Origin: Corynebacterium poyangense
Lineage (GTDB): Bacteria > Actinomycetota > Actinomycetes > Mycobacteriales > Mycobacteriaceae
Direction: 5' to 3'
Assembly (NCBI RefSeq): GCF_014522205.1
Contig: NZ_CP046884.1
Span: 1,674,001 to 1,738,000, forward strand
Length of the DNA stretch: 64,000 nt
A program made the translations under genes and the position numbers. Numbering within the stretch: position 1 is the first letter of the stretch; each line of letters starts with the position of its first letter. Below the pieces are notes generated by a model. The model was not told the origin of the DNA and made no database searches. It saw only the letters and a list, made by a program, of their open reading frames with translations. This document shows positions 58,750 to 64,000 of this stretch, piece by piece.

Positions 58750-59409
58750 CTAGGGTTGATATTTCAATAAGTCATCAAGACTTATTCTTCCGCTTTTATA
58801 CGCATATAACACCGCATGGACTCGATCCCGTGACTGTGTTTTCATAAGAATATGCCGAACATGAGTTTTGACCGTCGCTAAAGAAACACATTCATGGTCT
58901 GCGATTTCTTGATTATTAAAGCCTAAAGCTATGAGTCTTAAGATCTCTTCTTCGCGAGGCGTTAACTCCTCCGCCTGTGGGATGTCATGATAAACCTCCG
59001 GGGCAGTGGAATCCTTAATTTTGCGTAACAGCTTTGCGGTGATTTTGGGCGATAACACCGCGTGCCCGTCATGGACCGTGCGAATAGCAGTGAGCAGCTC
59101 CTCAGGTGGCGCGTCTTTTAAGAGATAACCGCTAGCTCCAGCTTCAATGGAACCCAGAATATAGTGCTGGTCAGCAAATGTCGTCAGCATAATTACCCGA
59201 CACGTGGTAGGCAGAAACGAGATAGCTCGAATCCCATCGATATGCGGCATCTGAACGTCCATCAACACCACGTCAGCATGACGACAATGACAGGCTTGGT
59301 CCCCGTCGGCAGCTTGGAACACCACCTTCATATCTGGTTGGGAATCAATAAGGAGAGATATCCCGGCTCGTACTAGAGGTTGATCTTCAAAAAGAGCGAC
59401 CCTAATCAC
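58750..59409 (-). CDS. NarL/FixJ-type response regulator
   Basis: The 219-residue protein (GTG 59409, with GGAGG 8 bases upstream) has a receiver domain with the phospho-acceptor Asp in VVLMDVQMPHIDGI and a C-terminal LuxR-type helix-turn-helix (LTPREEEILRLIALGFNNQEIA). Its start lies inside the kinase 3' end (8-bp overlap), so the two are coupled. It most likely controls the adjacent transporter genes. Confidence 0.9.
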   Translation of the reverse strand: MIRVALFEDQPLVRAGISLLIDSQPDMKVVFQAADGDQACHCRHADVVLMDVQMPHIDGIRAISFLPTTCRVIMLTTFADQHYILGSIEAGASGYLLKDAPPEELLTAIRTVHDGHAVLSPKITAKLLRKIKDSTAPEVYHDIPQAEELTPREEEILRLIALGFNNQEIADHECVSLATVKTHVRHILMKTQSRDRVHAVLYAYKSGRISLDDLLKYQP

Positions 59410-60556
59410 CGAGTTCAACCTCCACGCGAAAAATTCCCTGAGTACTATCGATGTTCATCGTTCCACCTATTGCAGTTATGCGTTCAGATATTCCTTGAAG
59501 ACCTAATCCCGGAGAGCTGTGGGCGTCGGATAGATAAGGATTAGAGGCGATGATTGTTATATTTTCCGCGCCGACGAATTCTAACGTTCCGCGCGGAGGG
59601 TTGCTATATCTCAGCATGTTAGTGATGAGTTCTTGAGTGACTCGATAGGCGGTAAAGCTTTTGACTGAGCTCAAGGAGCGCTCCTGCGATAAGCCAGTGA
59701 CTATTATCTCAAGTCCCTGTTTTTCCGCCTCGCTAATCAGTTCTGGGATCTGCTCAAAACCAGGCGGGGCAGAAATCTCGCGAGGTGTATCCTCTCTGAG
59801 CGTATGTAACACCCCTCTCATATCGGCCAATGATTCGCGGGAAGTTTCCGAAATGGTTTCCAAGGCTTTCACAGCGACTTGCGAATCATGTTCAGCTGCG
59901 TACCTGGCACCATCTGCCAAGGCAATAACTCCAGTGAGATTGTGAGCGATAATATCGTGAAGCTCCCTGGCAATTCGCGTCCTCTCTTGAAGGGCGGCAG
60001 TAGCTAGTTGGGCTTCAAGAAGCTCAATGCGTTGATCTTGGCGCCAACGGATGACCCCTAGGAGATAAAAGAATCCGAGAATGATCATTGTTATCCCACA
60101 GAGAACAAGATCAACAATCCAATCCGTTCTTTCAATGGGACTATGCCCGCTGAGAATAGCGAAACTAACCCCAACCACTGACCAGATCAAAAAGAATATC
60201 CTCCGCTGCGAGGATGCAGCGGCAAGATAAATGGCATAGCAAGGAATAGGAGCAATAATGATTGTTTGATAATACGTAGGATCACATAAACCAGCGGTGA
60301 TACTCAGTGCTATTAGCCCCAGGGCCCAATCTCGATAACGAGAATTTATCCACGGAAATGCCAGAAATAGTAATGCGGCTGAAAGAATCAGGAATCGGGT
60401 CAGGAGGGAATTGAGGGTCAAGAGATAGGTAATAGTAAACCAGAGGAGAATCCCTACTCGGACTACTTCTTTTACCCACATGGTTTCGAGGCTAACAAGA
60501 ACGCTGCGGGTTATCCTCATCCCTGGGGATGATTGAAACCACGTTCTTCCGATCAC
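59402..60556 (-). CDS. HisKA_3-type sensor histidine kinase
   Basis: The product, up to 384 residues, has about five closely spaced membrane helices with little extracellular sequence in the N-terminal 165 residues, a dimerisation domain with phospho-accepting His in RIARELHDIIAHNLTGVIAL, and an HATPase domain with GLGLQGISERI. Small-loop kinases of this kind often sense through a partner transporter or the membrane. The start is uncertain: GTG 60556 lies directly after AAGAGG, and ATG 60520 or 60481 are alternatives. Confidence 0.88.
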   Translation of the reverse strand: MIGRTWFQSSPGMRITRSVLVSLETMWVKEVVRVGILLWFTITYLLTLNSLLTRFLILSAALLFLAFPWINSRYRDWALGLIALSITAGLCDPTYYQTIIIAPIPCYAIYLAAASSQRRIFFLIWSVVGVSFAILSGHSPIERTDWIVDLVLCGITMIILGFFYLLGVIRWRQDQRIELLEAQLATAALQERTRIARELHDIIAHNLTGVIALADGARYAAEHDSQVAVKALETISETSRESLADMRGVLHTLREDTPREISAPPGFEQIPELISEAEKQGLEIIVTGLSQERSLSSVKSFTAYRVTQELITNMLRYSNPPRGTLEFVGAENITIIASNPYLSDAHSSPGLGLQGISERITAIGGTMNIDSTQGIFRVEVELGD

Positions 60557-60559
60557 CTC

Positions 60560-61090
60560 TTAGAGGTTTCTTTTGTGATAGCCCATCCGTGGCCGAAAAC
60601 CCTGGGGGTGTTTCATCTGCGCGACGGCGTCAGCAATGACTAGACGAAAACGAGGCTTCATTGGAGGAAGTTGTGAGATCTTAAACCACCCAACATCAAT
60701 GTTTTCGTCATCATGCACGCAAGGTTGTTCTTCCCCAACTTGGCTAAGACGAATCGCCGTATCAAGAAATAACGCCTGATCCCCGTTGGGATAGGTCACC
60801 GGCCCAACCTCTCCTACTCCTAAGAGGGCCTCGACCTGAGCTTCAATACCTGTTTCTTCCCATACCTCTCGTCGCGCTGTGTCGTCGGGTTCATGACCCG
60901 GTTCAATAATGCCAGTAATAGGCGTCCATTCCTCGGTGTCTTTTCGCTTCACCAGAAGCACCTCGGGTACTTCCCACACTGGGGAGCCAGGGGCGACGTC
61001 GCGAATCACTAGAGCAGTCACCCCACCCATATAGAGGAGATCGTGCCCTACTTTTTCCCGAAGCTCCACAACAAAATCTGGGGTCGGCAT
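60560..61090 (-). CDS. NUDIX hydrolase
   Basis: The 176-residue protein has the Nudix box core GHEPDDTARREVWEETGIEAQ, with the essential REVWEE residues, although the Glu at box position 7 appears as His. NUDIX enzymes hydrolyse nucleoside diphosphate derivatives; the substrate here is not evident. The ATG at 61090 lies 6 bp after the stop of a small upstream gene, so they form an operon. The histidine kinase start lies 3 bp past its stop. Confidence 0.87.
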   Translation of the reverse strand: MPTPDFVVELREKVGHDLLYMGGVTALVIRDVAPGSPVWEVPEVLLVKRKDTEEWTPITGIIEPGHEPDDTARREVWEETGIEAQVEALLGVGEVGPVTYPNGDQALFLDTAIRLSQVGEEQPCVHDDENIDVGWFKISQLPPMKPRFRLVIADAVAQMKHPQGFRPRMGYHKRNL

Positions 61091-61096
61091 AATCCT

Positions 61097-61252
61097 TTAT
61101 TTTCCCTTCTCACGCCTGCAATCAGATTCAGTTGGCGTTTCTTCTCCGCGCCTGGATTTTTGCTCCTCCGCCTCCCTGCGAATCTGCGCAGCAAATTCAG
61201 CCGGATCAAATTCGCTGGAATATTGAAACGGAGCAAATCTTTCCTGAGCCAC
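61097..61252 (-). CDS. 51-residue conserved-looking small protein upstream of the NUDIX gene
   Basis: A GTG at 61252 with GGAG 7 bases upstream opens a frame of 51 codons ending TAA at 61097-61099. The protein starts MAQERFAPFQYSSEFDPAEF and continues as a charged helix (AAQIRREAEEQKSRRG), with one Cys near the end; no membrane segment or signal is present. The start signal, the 6-bp spacing to the NUDIX ATG and the placement in the 206-bp gap before thrC support a real gene. I do not recognise the family. Confidence 0.65.
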   Translation of the reverse strand: MAQERFAPFQYSSEFDPAEFAAQIRREAEEQKSRRGEETPTESDCRREKGK

Positions 61253-61296
61253 GTATTATCTCCTCATCTCTACTGCTTACCTAGACCGCAGTGGTG

Positions 61297-62742
61297 TTAT
61301 CGAACATCAGTTGCGGCAATGGAATCGCGGATAAACTTCTTGACCACTTCTGCATCATTCGGTAACTCCGTGACGTGACGAGGCCCGTCTAAAATCCCGG
61401 TAAATCGTTCCGGAACCACAGGTTCTTGAGAGGTAGCTTCAATAATCGTGTCCGCAAATTTCACCGGCAACGCGGTTTCTAAGCAAACTACCGGAGTATC
61501 AATGTCATCTATCCAGTCACGGGCGGCTTTAATCCCGTCAGCGGTATGAGGATCAACCACCACGTTATATCGTTTCACTACATCAGCGATGGTGGAGAGT
61601 CGATCAGCATGGGTGGACCGTGCAGATAGAAAACCGAATTTCTCGGTGATCTGCGGAAAAACCGGGTCATCGGCCAGTGAAAAACCTTGGTCTTTTAGCT
61701 GGGTTCCAAAAAGATCGGCGGTTCGATGTGCGTCGCGCGAAAGGACGTCGAAAATGAATCTTTCGAAATTCGAGGCCCGGGATATGTCCATCGATGGACT
61801 CGAGGTGGCCTGGGTTTCCGCACTGGACCTGGGGCGATAATGTCCAGTTTTGAAGAACTCATCTAAAACGTCATTTTCGTTGGTGGCGACGATGAGTCGG
61901 TCAATGGGCAAACCCATGCAACGAGCAATATGCCCTGCACAAATGTCACCGAAATTGCCTGTTGGAACTGAGAAACTGACTTGTTGTTCATTATTCTCAG
62001 TCACCTTTAACCAACAGACGATGTAATAAACAACCTGAGCCAGGAGACGCGCCCAGTTAATGGAATTAACTGCTCCGATCCGGTAGGTAGCTTTAAATTC
62101 GGCGTCAGAAGATACGGCTTTCACCACGTCTTGGCAGTCGTCAAAAACACCGTCAAGAGCGATATTAAAAATATTGGGATCATCAAGGCCGAACATTTGG
62201 GCTTGCTGGAAGGGTGTCATCCGGCCAGCAGGGGTAAGCATAAAAACCCTAATTCCGGTGCGTCCCCTCATGGCATATTCGGCCGACGACCCCGTATCAC
62301 CGCTCGTGGCACCTAAAATATTCATAGTTGTTTGGCGACGGTTTAATTCATATTCGAATAATTCGCCCAGTAATTGCATAGCCATATCTTTGAAAGCCGC
62401 CGTGGGGCCTTCTGAAAGATGACCGATATAAATACCTTCGCCTAATTCCGTCACCGGAACAATTTCAGAATTGGCGAATTTGGGGCTGTGATATGCCCGG
62501 GCAGTCATCGCTTTAAGGTCAGATGCCGGAATATCATCAATAAAAAGACTAAGAACCTCTGCGGCCAAAGCGGCATAACCCTCCTGGCGGAGTAGATTAC
62601 GCCAAGAGCTTAAGGTGGCATCGTCTAATTGAGGGTAGGTTTCAGGGAGGAAAAGTCCGCCGTCGGGGGCTAAACCGCCTAGCAAAATATCGCTAAATGT
62701 GTAAGGGGTCCGGGAGCTGTCACGAGTTGAAAAATAACGCAC
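61297..62742 (-). CDS. thrC: Threonine synthase
   Basis: ThrC converts O-phosphohomoserine to threonine. The 481-residue product starts MRYFSTRDSSRTPYTFSDILLGGLAPDGGLF, typical of the long ThrC form, with the PLP lysine in PTAAFKDMAMQL and the phosphate site GATSGDTGSSAEYAM. It lies upstream of the NUDIX unit. A divergent MFS gene begins about 170 bp away. Confidence 0.95.
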   Translation of the reverse strand: MRYFSTRDSSRTPYTFSDILLGGLAPDGGLFLPETYPQLDDATLSSWRNLLRQEGYAALAAEVLSLFIDDIPASDLKAMTARAYHSPKFANSEIVPVTELGEGIYIGHLSEGPTAAFKDMAMQLLGELFEYELNRRQTTMNILGATSGDTGSSAEYAMRGRTGIRVFMLTPAGRMTPFQQAQMFGLDDPNIFNIALDGVFDDCQDVVKAVSSDAEFKATYRIGAVNSINWARLLAQVVYYIVCWLKVTENNEQQVSFSVPTGNFGDICAGHIARCMGLPIDRLIVATNENDVLDEFFKTGHYRPRSSAETQATSSPSMDISRASNFERFIFDVLSRDAHRTADLFGTQLKDQGFSLADDPVFPQITEKFGFLSARSTHADRLSTIADVVKRYNVVVDPHTADGIKAARDWIDDIDTPVVCLETALPVKFADTIIEATSQEPVVPERFTGILDGPRHVTELPNDAEVVKKFIRDSIAATDVR

Positions 62743-62872
62743 GCACCTAGCCTACAAGTGGGACGGGGTGTGGGGGTAAGTGCGTGCTTTTAGTGAGGAC
62801 GTTGTGAAGCTCGATCCCCAGCGGCACGGCGGAAGAAAACCATCATCGTTATAATGACGAGGTAATAAAAAT

Positions 62873-62902
62873 TTGAGAATAATTGAAGAAAGCTATTATA
62901 GT
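62873..62902 (+). promoter_or_regulatory. Promoter of the MFS transporter gene, leaderless type
   Basis: TTGAGA (62873-62878) and TATAGT (62897-62902) are separated by 18 bases. The GTG start at 62911 follows the -10 by only 8 bases, at the predicted transcription start. No ribosome site is present, so the transcript is probably leaderless, which is common in corynebacteria. Confidence 0.6.
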
Positions 62903-62910
62903 TCGGCTTT

Positions 62911-64000
62911 GTGTCCGCGGCATCTTCCCATTCCTCTTCAGAAAACAGCAATCATCTATCCCAGCCCTCCCCGCAAACAGCAGTGACCGGAAAAGCACTC
63001 ATGGTGTGGGCTGCAGCCGTATTGCTCTACGTCATCGCCATTACTGGCCGAACCTCGTTCGGCGTGGCAGGAGTAGAAGCTATTCAGCGTTTTCATGTCG
63101 ATGCCTCGCGGACTGCTGTGTTTACTGCTGTGCAAGTAGGGGTCTACGCCCTAGCGCAAATCCCCACTGGAATACTCATTGACCGTTTCGGGCCCCGCCG
63201 ATTGCTCCTCTTTGGTGCTCTTTGCATGGGATTTGGCCAAATCGTGCTAGGTTTCAGCTCGTCCTATGGAGTAGCGCTTATCGCGCGAGTCCTCATCGGA
63301 GCCGGAGACGCCACCGCGTTTCTTTCAGTTATGCGCCTCTTACCGCTGTGGTTCCCCCTGAGAAAGACACCCATTTTTTCACAACTGTCGGCATCTATCG
63401 GCCAGCTAGGGCAATTTATTTCAGCCGTTCCTTTTCTTGCTCTTTTGCATACAGCTGGATGGACATGGTCTTTTCTTAGTCTCGGCGCAGTCGGAATTCT
63501 GGTAGCCATGGCAGCTGCGATTTTGGTTGATGATGCTCCGGATTCCGCCGACAACCGCGGAAAAAGACCGCTTCTCCAGCACACCTCTTCTCAAGCTCAC
63601 TCCACTACGTCGCACCCAACGAAAAAACTGAGGGTCAAGGTGGGCCTGAGAAGCCAAATGAAGAAGGTGACCTCCCAAGCTGTCTGTTGGCAAGCTTTTT
63701 TCACCCACTACACCGGTATTTTGCCGCAGCTTATTTTCACGATGCTCTGGGGTATGCCGCTGATGACCATGGGTATGGGATTAAGTTCCGCCCAAGCCGG
63801 ATTAATCCTCACCATTAACACTATCGGCTCCATTATTTTCGGACCTGTTATGGGTTTTGTCTCTGCACGCCTTGGTCAACACCGAGACATTGCCGGAATC
63901 ATTGCCGCCTCTGGAATGACTGTAGCGTGGTTGTTTTTCTTTTACCCCACAACTCCTCGAGGTTTCTTCGGCGTCTTTCTCATCAGCATCGTGACCGCCG
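62911..64000 (+). CDS. MFS transporter (3' end outside window)
   Basis: The frame starting at GTG 62911 stays open to the window end, giving 363 codons so far. A hydrophilic Ser/Gln-rich tail of about 30 residues is followed by repeated membrane helices; the MFS loop signature DRFGPRRLLLFGALCMG is in the first half and a long basic loop lies between the two halves. The family exports or imports small solutes; the substrate is not evident. It is divergent from thrC. An ATG at 63001 is an alternative start. Confidence 0.85.
   Translation, partial: MSAASSHSSSENSNHLSQPSPQTAVTGKALMVWAAAVLLYVIAITGRTSFGVAGVEAIQRFHVDASRTAVFTAVQVGVYALAQIPTGILIDRFGPRRLLLFGALCMGFGQIVLGFSSSYGVALIARVLIGAGDATAFLSVMRLLPLWFPLRKTPIFSQLSASIGQLGQFISAVPFLALLHTAGWTWSFLSLGAVGILVAMAAAILVDDAPDSADNRGKRPLLQHTSSQAHSTTSHPTKKLRVKVGLRSQMKKVTSQAVCWQAFFTHYTGILPQLIFTMLWGMPLMTMGMGLSSAQAGLILTINTIGSIIFGPVMGFVSARLGQHRDIAGIIAASGMTVAWLFFFYPTTPRGFFGVFLISIVTA

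Overview
The window is about 64 kb of a Corynebacterium chromosome, or a very close relative. It carries the classic corynebacterial and mycobacterial gene neighbourhoods in order: the dcw cell-wall and division cluster (mraZ to ftsW); the idsA-mptA-Rv2175c-like-pknL-aroG group; an inner-membrane mannolipid group (Rv2181-like mannosyltransferase, PlsC, glucokinase, PimB); paired NlpC/P60 hydrolases; the cytochrome bc1-aa3 block with the amidotransferase asnB/ltsA; and sucB/aceF, lipB, lipA, glnA and thrC. GTG starts are common, and base composition looks only moderately G+C rich. A gcvP-gcvT-gcvH operon, which I recall C. glutamicum lacks, sits between sucB and lipB. I do not assign a species. 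I saw no tRNA, rRNA, insertion sequence, prophage or CRISPR array.

Region by region. 1-11392 (minus strand): ftsW (cut by the window edge), murD, mraY, murF, murE, ftsI, an FtsL-like protein, rsmH and mraZ. Upstream are a three-repeat MraZ operator and a second, oppositely oriented GTGGG cluster. 11920-12956: DUF3040 and HEPN-type proteins. 13090-16285 (plus): GNAT acetyltransferase, polyprenyl diphosphate synthase, and the lipomannan mannosyltransferase MptA. 16289-20949: Rv2175c-like regulator, PknL with five PASTA repeats, class II DAHP synthase and a small exoribonuclease. 21072-22336: an Rv2181-like alpha-1,2-mannosyltransferase broken by a poly-C frameshift and an in-frame stop. 22303-25311: PlsC-like acyltransferase, glucokinase, PimB. 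25334-27219: two NlpC/P60 proteins; the second is preceded by a c-di-AMP (ydaO-yuaA) riboswitch.

27929-34384 (minus): ctaE-qcrC-qcrA-qcrB and ctaC-ctaF, each unit with a GlxR-like box upstream. 34739-41829: asnB/ltsA, an IscA-type Fe-S carrier, DUF3043, an orphan CobT homologue, ilvE and a leucyl aminopeptidase. 42001-50682 (plus): a three-lipoyl-domain E2 subunit whose second and third lipoyl modules are identical in DNA over 281 bp, then gcvP-gcvT-gcvH, lipB and lipA. This clusters lipoate synthesis and transfer with three lipoate-dependent proteins. 50711-56260: DUF4191, AspT/YidE-type transporter, RDD protein, glnA, sulfurtransferase. 56366-60556 (minus): a histidine kinase, a response regulator and a three-gene ABC transporter resembling lantibiotic-immunity exporters. 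60560-62742 (minus): NUDIX hydrolase, a 51-residue small protein, thrC. 62911 to the end (plus): a truncated MFS transporter.

The points that most deserve follow-up are the decayed mannosyltransferase, the opposed MraZ clusters, the c-di-AMP riboswitch leader with a possible MtrA box and an unexplained terminator, the perfect lipoyl repeat, the ABC/two-component island and the unannotated small gene next to the NUDIX gene. All functions come from reading motifs and gene order; no database search was run.
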